From: Celeribacter ethanolicus
Lineage (GTDB): Bacteria; Pseudomonadota; Alphaproteobacteria; Rhodobacterales; Rhodobacteraceae
Assembly: GCF_001550095.1 (NCBI RefSeq)
Contig: NZ_LRUC01000004.1
Span: forward strand, 62,001 to 126,000
Reading direction: 5' to 3'
DNA length: 64,000 nt
In this document: positions 40,754-47,945 of the stretch, piece after piece
Layout of the letters: each line of letters opens with the position of its first letter
How positions within the stretch are numbered: position 1 is the stretch's first letter
Position numbers and translations under genes: made by a program
The notes under the pieces: generated by a model
The model's input: the letters and a program-made list of their open reading frames with translations, nothing else
What the model was told of the DNA's origin: nothing
Databases searched by the model: none

Positions 40754-41326
40754 TCAGTGCAGCTTGGCGCCGACCTCGTCGATCGACGCGTCGATCATGG
40801 CATTGGCTTCGGTTGCACCCATGTTCTTCGCGATCACGTCCGCAGCGGCAGCCACGGCGACAGAGATCGCGGTGTCACGCACTTCGCGCACGGCGGCAGC
40901 TTCGGCGGCGTCGATCTGCTCGGCGGCGGCGGCCAGACGACGGGCGATGGAGGCCTTGAGGTCCTCTTTCGCCTTGTCCGCGGCGGCTTCCGCATCCTTC
41001 TTCGCCTGAGCGACGATGGCATCGGCCTGCGCCTGGACTTCACGCTGTTTGCGCTCGTAGGAGGCCAGGATCGACTGGGCCTCTTCGCGCAGCGCACGGG
41101 CCTCGTCGAGCTCGGATTTGATGCCTTCGGCGCGCTGCTCCAGCATTCCGCCGATCATCGACGGAACTTTTTTCCAGAACAGGATGCCAACGAACACGAG
41201 AAAGCCCAGAAGGACGATCAGGTTGGTGTTGGTGAGCGTCCAGAAATGGCCCGAAAACGGGTTGGAGCTTGCGGCGAGTGCCGGGGTGGCGGTGGTGAGG
41301 GCGAGAAGGAGAGAAAGTTTTTTCAT
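40754..41326 (-). CDS. atpF: F0F1 ATP synthase subunit b
   Basis: 190 residues. A cleavable-looking leader (MKKLSLLLALTTATPALAA), usual for the alphaproteobacterial b subunit, is followed by the single membrane helix LIVLLGFLVFVGILFW. A long charged, Ala-rich coiled coil follows (RAEGIKSELDEARALREEAQ ... VQAQADAIVAQAKKDAEAAAD in parts). It forms half of the b/b' peripheral stalk holding F1 to F0. It is the last gene of atpI-B-E-b'-b, 4 bases after b'. Confidence 0.95.
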   Translation of the reverse strand: MKKLSLLLALTTATPALAASSNPFSGHFWTLTNTNLIVLLGFLVFVGILFWKKVPSMIGGMLEQRAEGIKSELDEARALREEAQSILASYERKQREVQAQADAIVAQAKKDAEAAADKAKEDLKASIARRLAAAAEQIDAAEAAAVREVRDTAISVAVAAAADVIAKNMGATEANAMIDASIDEVGAKLH

Positions 41327-41330
41327 GTCC

Positions 41331-41876
41331 TTAGCCTTTCATCCGTGCGGTGACGGCCGCAGTGACGGTGCGTGCATCGGCGGTGGTGCCGAGAGCGGCC
41401 ACGAGTTCCTTGGCGGTCTCCTTGGCGACTTCTTTCACGCTGTCGACCGCGCCGGCACGGATCTCGTCGATCGCTTTCGCCGACTCGGCAGCCTTGGCGG
41501 AAATCTCCGCATCGGCTTTCGCGGTGGCGGCATCGAGATCGGCCTGAATGGCGGCACGGGTCTCGCCCGCAATCTGTTGGGCTTGTGCTTTGGCTTCGGC
41601 GAGCGCGGCGTCATAGGCCGCCTCGGCCTCTTTCGCCTTGAGCTTGAGCTCTTCGGCGGCGGCGATGTCGTTCATGATCGTGCCGGAGCGCTCGGCGAGC
41701 ACCGCGGAGATGCGCGGCAGGGCGATCTTGGACAGCACGAAATAGATCACGACGAGCGTGACCAGAAGCCAGAAAATCTGGTTGGGGAAAGTTGCGAAGT
41801 CGAGCTGCGGCATGCCTGCCTCAGCGGCGCCGTGTGCGGCGTCTACGACCTCTGCCCCATGCGTCTGAGTTGCCAT
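41331..41876 (-). CDS. atpF2: F0F1 ATP synthase subunit b'
   Basis: 181 residues. A short N-terminal stretch ([20 protein letters not shown]) precedes a membrane helix ([20 protein letters not shown]), then a coiled-coil stalk ([40 protein letters not shown]). The [15 protein letters not shown] motif identifies the b' type, found in photosynthetic bacteria and alphaproteobacteria, which pairs with b as a heterodimer. AGGAGAATAAG precedes the ATG. It lies 180 bases after atpE, separated by a hairpin. Confidence 0.95.
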   Translation of the reverse strand: MATQTHGAEVVDAAHGAAEAGMPQLDFATFPNQIFWLLVTLVVIYFVLSKIALPRISAVLAERSGTIMNDIAAAEELKLKAKEAEAAYDAALAEAKAQAQQIAGETRAAIQADLDAATAKADAEISAKAAESAKAIDEIRAGAVDSVKEVAKETAKELVAALGTTADARTVTAAVTARMKG

Positions 41877-42006
41877 CTTATTCTCCTGATTCTGACCTGT
41901 TCTCCCGGTGACGGGAGAGACCCCTTTTATGTGGTCGCAATGCCCATAGTGAAAATCACATGGCGAAAATCATCCGATTTTCTCAGCATTGCTCACATAT
42001 TACGCG

Positions 42007-42034
42007 AGGGTGGGACTGTTAGGAGTCCCACCCT
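42007..42034 (-). promoter_or_regulatory. Strong hairpin behind atpE
   Basis: AGGGTGGGACT and AGTCCCACCCT pair perfectly (11 base pairs, 6-base loop), 23 bases after the atpE stop on the minus strand. No T tract follows, so it is more likely an mRNA 3'-end stabiliser or partial terminator than a full stop. It would raise atpE mRNA over b' and b, matching the need for many c subunits per enzyme. Confidence 0.6.
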
Positions 42035-42056
42035 GCCGTAAGGATGGAGCGTCGGA

Positions 42057-42293
42057 TCAGACGGCGAACATCAGCAGAAGCGCGACGAGGAACGAGAAGA
42101 TCCCCAGAGCTTCCGCGAAGGCCATGCCGATGAAGAGGGTCGCGGTTTGCGACGCAGCGGCGGACGGGTTGCGCAGAGCGCCGGAGAGGTAGTTGCCAGC
42201 AACATTACCCACACCCATGGCGGCGCCGCCCATACCGATGGCGGTCAGACCAACACCGATGTATTTGCCGAGTTCTGCGATATTGCCTTCCAT
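42057..42293 (-). CDS. atpE: F0F1 ATP synthase subunit c
   Basis: 78 residues, a two-helix hairpin. Helix 1 has the glycine-rich [20 protein letters not shown], the polar loop ALRNP and helix 2 the ion-binding Glu in [19 protein letters not shown]. Glu without the extra Na+-ligand residues points to proton coupling. It forms the rotor ring. GTAAGGAGATATCACA precedes the ATG, a very strong ribosome-binding site. Confidence 0.97.
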   Translation of the reverse strand: MEGNIAELGKYIGVGLTAIGMGGAAMGVGNVAGNYLSGALRNPSAAASQTATLFIGMAFAEALGIFSFLVALLLMFAV

Positions 42294-42351
42294 TGTGATA
42301 TCTCCTTACGTTGGAATTGGCTGGATAGAGTTCGGACCCTTGCGGACCGGA

Positions 42352-43128
42352 TCAGTGAGCCGGGTGCAGCGCGTCTTTCAGATAGACACAGGTCAGAATG
42401 GTGAACACGTAGGCCTGGATGAAGGCCACGAGGATTTCGAGAGCGTACATACCTGTAATCGCAAGAATGGATACAGGGGTGACCACGACACCGATCCCAG
42501 AGAACAGGATAATCGGAGCGAAACCGGCGAAAACTTTGATCACGGCGTGACCGGCCATCATGTTACCCGCAAGACGGATAGAGTGGCTGACGGGACGCAC
42601 GAAGTAGGAGATCAGCTCGATCACCGCGAGAAGCGGGCGCACGGCCATCGGCGCGGAGCTGACCCAGAAGAGGGCGAGGAATTTGGAGCCGTTCTTCACG
42701 AAACCGAGGATGGTCACGAAGAGGAACACCAGAACCGCGAGCACGCCGGTGACGGCGATGTGGGACGTGGTGGTGAAGGAGAGCGGCAGAAGCCCAAGCA
42801 TGTTCGAGAAGACGATGAAGATGAACAGGGTCATCACATAGGGGAAGTATTTCACGGCATCCTTGCCGGTCACTTCCTCAAGCATCTTGTAGACGAAACC
42901 GTAGGTCAGCTCGGCGATCGACTGGCCCTTGGAGGGCACGACCGCGCGGCCACGGGAGCCGACGACCAGAAGCAGGATCACACCGACAACGGCGATCGCC
43001 ATCCACAGCGTCACGTTGGTGATCGTGTACCAATGCACCGGACCATCGCCGAACAACGGCGTGACCTTGAACTGGTCCATCGGGTGGAAAACAAGGCTGC
43101 TCTCGGAACCATGTGCTTCAGTCGCCAC
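42352..43128 (-). CDS. atpB: F0F1 ATP synthase subunit a
   Basis: About 258 residues, five to six membrane helices. The essential Arg is in [14 protein letters not shown], and the proton path residues in the [20 protein letters not shown] end. It carries the proton channels against the c ring. GTG at 43128 with GAGAGGG seven bases before it is preferred; a TTG two codons upstream overlaps the atpI stop (TTGA) and cannot be excluded. Confidence 0.95.
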   Translation of the reverse strand: MATEAHGSESSLVFHPMDQFKVTPLFGDGPVHWYTITNVTLWMAIAVVGVILLLVVGSRGRAVVPSKGQSIAELTYGFVYKMLEEVTGKDAVKYFPYVMTLFIFIVFSNMLGLLPLSFTTTSHIAVTGVLAVLVFLFVTILGFVKNGSKFLALFWVSSAPMAVRPLLAVIELISYFVRPVSHSIRLAGNMMAGHAVIKVFAGFAPIILFSGIGVVVTPVSILAITGMYALEILVAFIQAYVFTILTCVYLKDALHPAH

Positions 43129-43130
43129 GT

Positions 43131-43493
43131 TCAATCCCTCTCATCACGTGCGGGCGTCCCCGCGTTGTCGTCTTCGGCCGCCTTCTGTTCAGCGACCTGT
43201 TGTTTTTCAATGTCCCGCGCGGTGCGCATCATCGTCTTGACGCCGGCCGCGAGACCAAATCCGATAAACAGCACGAGGAAAAGGGGCGTTGTCCCCAACA
43301 GCTTGTCCAAGCCGAACCCCATGCCGAAGCCAATCAACAGACCGGCCACAAGTTCCGTCACCATCCGCCAGGCCATATTGGCCTGGGAAAAGTGCTCTTC
43401 GCCGCGGGAGGTCTTCGGCTTTTGCGCCTCTTTCACCTTTGCGATCCGATCTTCCAGAGCGCGCAAACGCCCGGGATCATGCGGGTCGGTCAT
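43131..43493 (-). CDS. atpI: ATP synthase accessory protein AtpI
   Basis: 120 residues. A charged N-terminus ([20 protein letters not shown]) precedes two membrane helices ([20 protein letters not shown] and [20 protein letters not shown]) and a charged tail. AtpI helps c-ring assembly. First gene of the F0 operon. ATG at 43493 has AAGGGGG before it; an in-frame GTG seven codons upstream is less likely. The F1 genes are not in this window, as expected for families with split atp operons. Confidence 0.9.
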   Translation of the reverse strand: MTDPHDPGRLRALEDRIAKVKEAQKPKTSRGEEHFSQANMAWRMVTELVAGLLIGFGMGFGLDKLLGTTPLFLVLFIGFGLAAGVKTMMRTARDIEKQQVAEQKAAEDDNAGTPARDERD

Positions 43494-43597
43494 GGTGAAA
43501 GCCCCCTTGGTCACTTGCGGGCAAGCTATGCGGGGGGGGATTTAGAGTCAACGCGGAATTGACCACACCACATACAATACAAGACACTGTTTATATT

Positions 43598-43620
43598 GAG
43601 TATTTTTCCATCGAAAAACC
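43598..43620 (+). repeat. Dispersed GAGTATTT repeat, copy 7
   Basis: GAGTATTTTTCCATCGAAAA in the divergent gap between atpI and the ArsR gene; shares CCATCGAAAA with the copies at 30160 and 34985. Confidence 0.6.
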
Positions 43621-43673
43621 AGGAGCTCGGCGCGCACGGGACCGTTAGCGCAAAAGGCTCGCGTTTTCGTTAT

Positions 43674-43689
43674 TCAACCAAACGGTTGA
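43674..43689. promoter_or_regulatory. Inverted repeat before the ArsR gene, candidate autoregulatory operator
   Basis: TCAACC-AAAC-GGTTGA is a perfect 6-base inverted repeat with a 4-base spacer, 33 bases before the ATG of an ArsR-family gene. Palindromes of the form AACC-N4-GGTT are common targets of this regulator group. Confidence 0.55.
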
Positions 43690-43721
43690 CCAAACCCGCG
43701 CGCGCGCCTATCGGCAAGAAC

Positions 43722-44075
43722 ATGACCCATGATCTCGACCTCATCTTCGCAGCGCTCGGAGACCCGACCCGACGGGCCATCCTCTCGATGCTTTTGGAAG
43801 ACGACATGGCGGTCACCGATGTAGCCGAACCGTTCGAGATGTCTCTGGCCGCGATCTCCAAACACCTGACCATCCTGACCCGCGCCGGTCTCATCGCGCA
43901 GGAAAAACGCGGACGAGTGAAATGGTGCAAACTCGAACCCGACGCCATGCGTGCCGCTTCAGTCTGGATGCAGGGCTTCGGACAATTCGAGGAGATTGAT
44001 CTCGACGGTCTGGAACGGTTTCTGGAGCTGGAACTCTCGCCCCTGCCCGGCACGACAGAAACCGACACGCGCTAA
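43722..44075 (+). CDS. ArsR-family helix-turn-helix regulator
   Basis: 117 residues. LDLIFAALGDPTRRAILSML and MSLAAISKHLTILTRAGLIA form the winged HTH, with QEKRGRVKWCKLEPD as the wing. No metal-binding ELCVCDL motif is present, so it belongs to the non-metal ArsR group that usually sits beside an SRPBCC (AHSA1-like) gene; no such partner follows here. ATG at 43722 is chosen: the frame is open upstream to 43596, but that part reads through a dispersed repeat. A perfect palindrome upstream suggests autoregulation; a terminator follows. Confidence 0.87.
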   Translation: MTHDLDLIFAALGDPTRRAILSMLLEDDMAVTDVAEPFEMSLAAISKHLTILTRAGLIAQEKRGRVKWCKLEPDAMRAASVWMQGFGQFEEIDLDGLERFLELELSPLPGTTETDTR

Positions 44076-44130
44076 AACCGCCCGGCATCAGAGCAAATCT
44101 GCGGTGAAGACCGCCCCCGAGACAGAAACA

Positions 44131-44163
44131 AACACGCGGAGCACTTCTGCTCCGCGTGTTTCT
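44131..44163. terminator. Strong hairpin terminator between ArsR gene and small peptide gene
   Basis: AACACGCGGAGCA pairs perfectly with TGCTCCGCGTGTT (13 base pairs) around CTTC; T-rich bases follow on both strands, so it can end both convergent transcripts. Confidence 0.85.
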
Positions 44164-44195
44164 CTTCAGCACTGTCTGTGCCGTGCAAGCTGCAA

Positions 44196-44264
44196 TCAAA
44201 AGACAAAGCTCAGGATTGCACCGACAACGACAACGAGACCGACAAGATAAATGACAGAGTTCAT
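44196..44264 (-). CDS. 22-residue hydrophobic membrane peptide
   Basis: ATG at 44264 opens a 22-codon frame, MNSVIYLVGLVVVVGAILSF followed by VF, a single membrane-spanning helix with hardly any other residues. GGAGAAGAG lies just before the ATG, and a perfect terminator-like hairpin follows the stop. It lies 66 bases behind a universal stress protein gene on the same strand and may be its co-transcribed partner. Its ribosome-binding site is held in a 12-base-pair hairpin (44269-44309). Tiny membrane peptides of this look are widespread in Rhodobacterales; function unknown. Too short for certainty. Confidence 0.55.
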   Translation of the reverse strand: MNSVIYLVGLVVVVGAILSFVF

Positions 44265-44268
44265 AACT

Positions 44269-44309
44269 CTTCTCCGCGTTTGTTCTGTTACAGAGACAAC
44301 GCGGAGAAG
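44269..44309 (-). promoter_or_regulatory. Hairpin covering the ribosome-binding site of the 22-residue peptide
   Basis: On the minus strand CTTCTCCGCGTT (44309 down to 44298) pairs perfectly with AACGCGGAGAAG (44280 down to 44269) around a 17-base loop. The second arm contains the GGAGAAG ribosome-binding site of the peptide starting at 44264, so the structure would block translation unless opened. Confidence 0.5.
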
Positions 44310-44330
44310 ACCCGGAAGTTCCCGTGCGCC

Positions 44331-44744
44331 TTAGCGCACCACGAAAACCGACATCTTGGCATGCGAGGCGAGCGTGCCCGCGTTCGAGCCGAAGATATAT
44401 TCGGCAAAGCCCGGCACATGGCTGGCCATCACCACGAGATCTGCGCCCAACTCATCGCTGGCTTTCATCAGAAGCGCATCGAGATCAATCCGCAAATCCG
44501 TCGCGATCACGGGGTGCGGCGTGACGGGACGCCCATAACGGTCGGACAAGTCGGCTGCAAAGGCCCGGAGCCGCGCCTCATATTCGGCAGGGGTGTGCCC
44601 CAGAGCATGCGGAGTTTCGGGAGCAACCCCCACCACATGAACGGCCGCATCGTATTGCGCCGCAAGATCGCCCGCGACACCCAAAGCCTTTTCGAGGCGG
44701 TCCGCATGGCCGAGATCGACGGGGATGACGATCGTTTTAAACAT
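44331..44744 (-). CDS. Universal stress protein (UspA family)
   Basis: 137 residues. FKTIVIPVDLGHADRLEKAL at the start and GADLVVMASHVPGFAEYIFG plus SNAGTLASHAKMSVFVVR at the end match the UspA fold. The ATP-binding pattern G-2x-G-9x-G(S/T) is altered (ASHVPGFAEYIFGSNAGTLA), giving uncertain nucleotide binding. GAAGGAGGAGAT before the ATG at 44744 is a strong ribosome-binding site. Induced by stress in most bacteria; the tiny membrane peptide gene follows. Confidence 0.9.
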   Translation of the reverse strand: MFKTIVIPVDLGHADRLEKALGVAGDLAAQYDAAVHVVGVAPETPHALGHTPAEYEARLRAFAADLSDRYGRPVTPHPVIATDLRIDLDALLMKASDELGADLVVMASHVPGFAEYIFGSNAGTLASHAKMSVFVVR

Positions 44745-44826
44745 ATCTCCTCCTTCTGACCTGCCTGTGCAAATCCCGTTCATTCTAACAGAAATGGAAG
44801 GTTACCGATATGCGGGAGGTCAACCC

Positions 44827-45726
44827 TCAGCCCTCGTGCTCGAGCAGGAGATAGAGCGCCAGAATGGTCAGGCCGATGCCGCCGAACACCAGCGCGGGCG
44901 GCGTGCCATGGCCCAGAGCGATCTCCCAAATGATCACCCAGGACGGCACGAGATAGGTGTAAGCCATGACCTTGGCCGCTGCCAGACGCACGGTGGCATA
45001 GGCCAGAAGCGTCGCCGTCGTGGTCGTGGCGAACACCGTGATATAGCCCAGCGCGATCCAGACGATGGCCGGAAGATGGGCCCAGTCGGTCGCCAGCACG
45101 TCTTTCCAGCCGAAAAGCAGGATGACGAGCGAGGCGGAGGCCAGCACAAAGAAGGTGAAGACCAGCGTGCGCTCGCCTCGGTGCAGGCGCGGCACCAGCG
45201 GGGTGTAGATCGCATGCGCCACGACGCCGATGAAATAGAGCGCCTCGCCGCGTCCGACATGAAAGGCCAGAAGCGCATGGATGTCGGCGCGGAAGATCAC
45301 CCAGAGCGCGCCCGCCGCCCCGATGGCAAGCGCCATGGCGATGCGGCGCGTGGTGATCTGGCGCATGATCAGATAGCCGAAGCCCGCCGCCAGAAGCGGC
45401 GTCAGGGTGAAGACGGCGGAGGCGGAGACCGGCTCTGCGGTTTTCAGACCGACGAACATCATCACAAAGTAAAGCGCGAAAATACCGCCAAGGATCAGGT
45501 AGCGCCAGGGCTGACGCGTGGCCTCGCGCGGGATGCCGCCCGTGGCCATGGCCATGATGCCGACAAAGATCGTCGCCGCGACGAAGCGCACCCCGTTCAG
45601 CGCCAGCGGCGTGATCTCGTTCGCCGCCATGGAGCCCAGCGAGAACGATCCGGCCACGAGACAGGAAAAGGTGAGCATGGCCAGATGGCCATTGCGGCGG
45701 TCGGCGGCGGTCGCGTCATGGGGCAC
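44827..45726 (-). CDS. EamA/DMT-family transporter
   Basis: 299 residues with ten predicted membrane helices in two EamA repeats (first with LVAGSFSLGSMAANEITPLA and AEPVSASAVFTLTPLLAAGF; second with RGEALYFIGVVAHAIYTPLV and VRLAAAKVMAYTYLVPSWVI). Family members export amino acids or metabolites; substrate unknown. It follows a LysR regulator on the same strand after a 141-base gap, so regulation by that protein is possible. Confidence 0.88.
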   Translation of the reverse strand: MPHDATAADRRNGHLAMLTFSCLVAGSFSLGSMAANEITPLALNGVRFVAATIFVGIMAMATGGIPREATRQPWRYLILGGIFALYFVMMFVGLKTAEPVSASAVFTLTPLLAAGFGYLIMRQITTRRIAMALAIGAAGALWVIFRADIHALLAFHVGRGEALYFIGVVAHAIYTPLVPRLHRGERTLVFTFFVLASASLVILLFGWKDVLATDWAHLPAIVWIALGYITVFATTTTATLLAYATVRLAAAKVMAYTYLVPSWVIIWEIALGHGTPPALVFGGIGLTILALYLLLEHEG

Positions 45727-45867
45727 GGGGAGAACTCTTTTGAAAACGCTATGGATCGTGCTCCCTTAGCGCCCACGGCCCGGAAGGTCCATTGCGAGCA
45801 TCCGCACAGGACAAAATCGTTTTCGCGGCTTTCCGGGGCACCCAGTCTGCAATTGCCCGGTCTGCGA

Positions 45868-46770
45868 TCACCCGACCTGCGAACAGGGCCATTCGCGCGA
45901 GCGCGCCTTGAGGAAGGTCAGGAAGGCCTGCACCTTCGGCGTGCGGTGCAGATCGACATGGGTGACGATCCAGTTCTGACTGTCCCAATCGGGGCTGGGC
46001 GGCAACACCTCGACGAGATCGTCGCGCTGCCCGGCCTGCCAGGTCGGCATGAACCCGGCGCCCGCACCCGCACAGATCGCCTCGGTCATCACCTCGACAT
46101 CGGAGGTGCGGAAGGCCAGCCGGTCGGCGGGCACATGTTCGTTGATCCAGACCATGAAGGGCGCGCGCGAGCTCGGGTCGTCGAGCGACACGAACCGCAG
46201 CTCATGCGCAAGCGCCTCACCCGTCGCCTCCGGCATGCCGTAGCGCTCGATATAGGTCTTGTGGACGTAGAGCGCATAGGCCTGACGGTGGAACGGCTGG
46301 ACCACATTGTCGGGTTCCTGCGGCGGACGCCCGGCGCGGATCGCCACATGCGCCTCGCCATATTCGAGCCGGAACAGCCGCTCGCCGGTCAGGTAGCGCA
46401 CATTGAGGCCGGGGTGTTCGAGCTGGAACTCCGCGAGCACCGGCACCAGAAGCGCGCCCATCCCCGGCAGCGATGTCACGACCAGCTCCCCCGCCACCTC
46501 TTCGCCCCGGCCTTTGATCCGGGAGACAAGCTGCGAGAGCTGATCGTCGGTGGTTTGCGCGACCTTCAAAAGGTCCATCCCCGCCTCGGTCGGCGTATAG
46601 CCGCGGGCGTGACGCTGGAACAGTTTGACGCCAAGGCGCTGTTCGAGGCTGTCGATATGGCGGATCACCGTGGCGTGGTGCACGCCCAGCGCCTGCGCGG
46701 CACCGGATACGGTGCCCATTTTCGCGACCTGAAAGGCGGTGCGGAATTCATCCCAGTTTTCGACGGACAT
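45868..46770 (-). CDS. LysR-family transcriptional regulator
   Basis: 300 residues. The HTH (about 1-65) reads WDEFRTAFQVAKMGTVSGAA, QALGVHHATVIRHIDSLEQR, LGVKLFQRHARGYTPTEAG. The effector domain (about 90-295) has the periplasmic-binding fold. The ligand is unknown. ATG at 46770 is preferred, with GAGG a few bases before; two upstream in-frame ATG (46782 and 46812) are possible. The downstream EamA exporter gene is the likeliest target, although LysR targets are usually divergent. Confidence 0.87.
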   Translation of the reverse strand: MSVENWDEFRTAFQVAKMGTVSGAAQALGVHHATVIRHIDSLEQRLGVKLFQRHARGYTPTEAGMDLLKVAQTTDDQLSQLVSRIKGRGEEVAGELVVTSLPGMGALLVPVLAEFQLEHPGLNVRYLTGERLFRLEYGEAHVAIRAGRPPQEPDNVVQPFHRQAYALYVHKTYIERYGMPEATGEALAHELRFVSLDDPSSRAPFMVWINEHVPADRLAFRTSDVEVMTEAICAGAGAGFMPTWQAGQRDDLVEVLPPSPDWDSQNWIVTHVDLHRTPKVQAFLTFLKARSREWPCSQVG

Positions 46771-46837
46771 CTCTGGCCTCATGTGCGGAGAGGAACGGTT
46801 CACCGCGATCATCCAGAGGTCTGTGTGGAATTACAAG

Positions 46838-47632
46838 CTATTTTGCCACGTCGCGGTTTCTTAATTCCGCCCATCCCTGCGCGGCTTCGGGCAAATCGCC
46901 CTGCCATTCCTCTGCCAGAGCCCTCCGCTCCGCCTCCAGCAATGCCTCCAGCGTCGCGATCCGATCCCCCCGCCCGCGCATGTGATCCTGAAACCGGTGC
47001 GAATGCAGGATCGTCGGCACCGCATCCAAGGGCTCCCAGGCATCCAACACCGTCACCCGCCGCAGGTTGAATTCCGGCGGCAACACATAATAGCGCAGAT
47101 CGCTCTCCCAAAGCAGGTCCTTGAGTATGATCTGATCGCGCTCCACCGCCGCATCTGCAAAGAACCGCGCCGCCCATTCGCTCAGAAACCCGAGCATCAC
47201 CTCGGACCGCCGATAAAGAAACACCCCCGAATTGTGCTGCGGAAAGGCATAGGGCGTGTGGTGATCCCGCCCCTGCCGGATCAGATCCCAGTCGCGGCGC
47301 ACATCATGGGTCAGCGCACATTCGAACCGCTCCAGCACATCGAAGAGATCGCCCAGCGGCGCGACAAACAACGTGTCGCTGTCGACATACAACGTGCGCT
47401 CGAACCGCGTCTCCGGCATCGCCCGCAGCTTCTCGCGCGCATGCATCCGTGCCTCGACCCGCACCTGATCGAACAGCCCCTCGGGCAGAAGCTCCTGCAC
47501 ATCCGTCACCAGATCGATGGCCAAATCCGGCTCCACCGCCCTGAGACTCCGCGCCGACTGAATCGCCAGATCGACATAGTCCGGCCCGCTCGCAACATAG
47601 AGCACGCCCCGCGTCACACCACTCTCCCCCAT
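46838..47632 (-). CDS. Glycosyltransferase-like protein with DxD motif
   Basis: 264 residues, GT-A-like fold. GVLYVASGPDYVDLAIQSAR opens it, and RTLYVDSDTLFVAPLGDLFD carries the metal-binding DSD. QHNSGVFLYRRSEVMLGFLS and DQIILKDLLWESDLRYYVLP are typical of nucleotide-diphospho-sugar transferases (GT8-like). Donor and acceptor unknown. GGAGGGGAGACCCG precedes the ATG. Isolated, ahead of the ffh cluster on the opposite strand. Confidence 0.75.
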   Translation of the reverse strand: MGESGVTRGVLYVASGPDYVDLAIQSARSLRAVEPDLAIDLVTDVQELLPEGLFDQVRVEARMHAREKLRAMPETRFERTLYVDSDTLFVAPLGDLFDVLERFECALTHDVRRDWDLIRQGRDHHTPYAFPQHNSGVFLYRRSEVMLGFLSEWAARFFADAAVERDQIILKDLLWESDLRYYVLPPEFNLRRVTVLDAWEPLDAVPTILHSHRFQDHMRGRGDRIATLEALLEAERRALAEEWQGDLPEAAQGWAELRNRDVAK

Positions 47633-47945
47633 CGGGTCTCCCCTCCGTTCTCTGGTCCGCAGAAGCTAGAGCAATCCCCCGCCAAGGCCAGCCCTCACCT
47701 CATGTCAACGTCCCGGCCAAAACGCCGCATCTCTCTTGACTCATTTCCCGCGCACGCGTAGAGACCCGGCAACATCCCGGAAAGCAGTCTGCCTTCCGGT
47801 CCTCAGGCTACATGCCAGGATCGCCCCCCGTCAGCGCGTTGCGCCCACGGGGGCTGAGCCGCATTGGTCTTTTAAACTCACCGCTCCGTGCCCACATGGA
47901 GCAGATCGCAACACGGCCAAACGTCATAATGACAGGAGTACGCCC
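47633..47945 (+). other. Promoter and structured leader of ffh
   Basis: 313 bases without a gene. TTGACT (47736-47741) and TAGAGA (47759-47764) with a 17-base spacer make a plausible promoter, giving a leader of about 175 bases. The leader contains a hairpin CCGGAAAGCA-GTC-TGCCTTCCGG (47778-47800) and a second with CCCCCGT/ACGGGGG enclosing GCGC-GTT-GCGC (about 47825-47854). It does not contain the conserved SRP (4.5S) RNA core GGTCCGGAAGGAAGCAG, and I recognise no known RNA family. Confidence 0.45.

Noticed and set aside
43596-43721. 42-codon upstream extension of the ArsR gene (MSIFPSKNQE...)
   Set aside because: It reads through a dispersed repeat and the candidate operator; the ATG at 43722 gives a normal ArsR length.
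47770-47945. 4.5S (SRP) RNA gene before ffh
   Set aside because: The conserved core GGTCCGGAAGGAAGCAG is absent on both strands.
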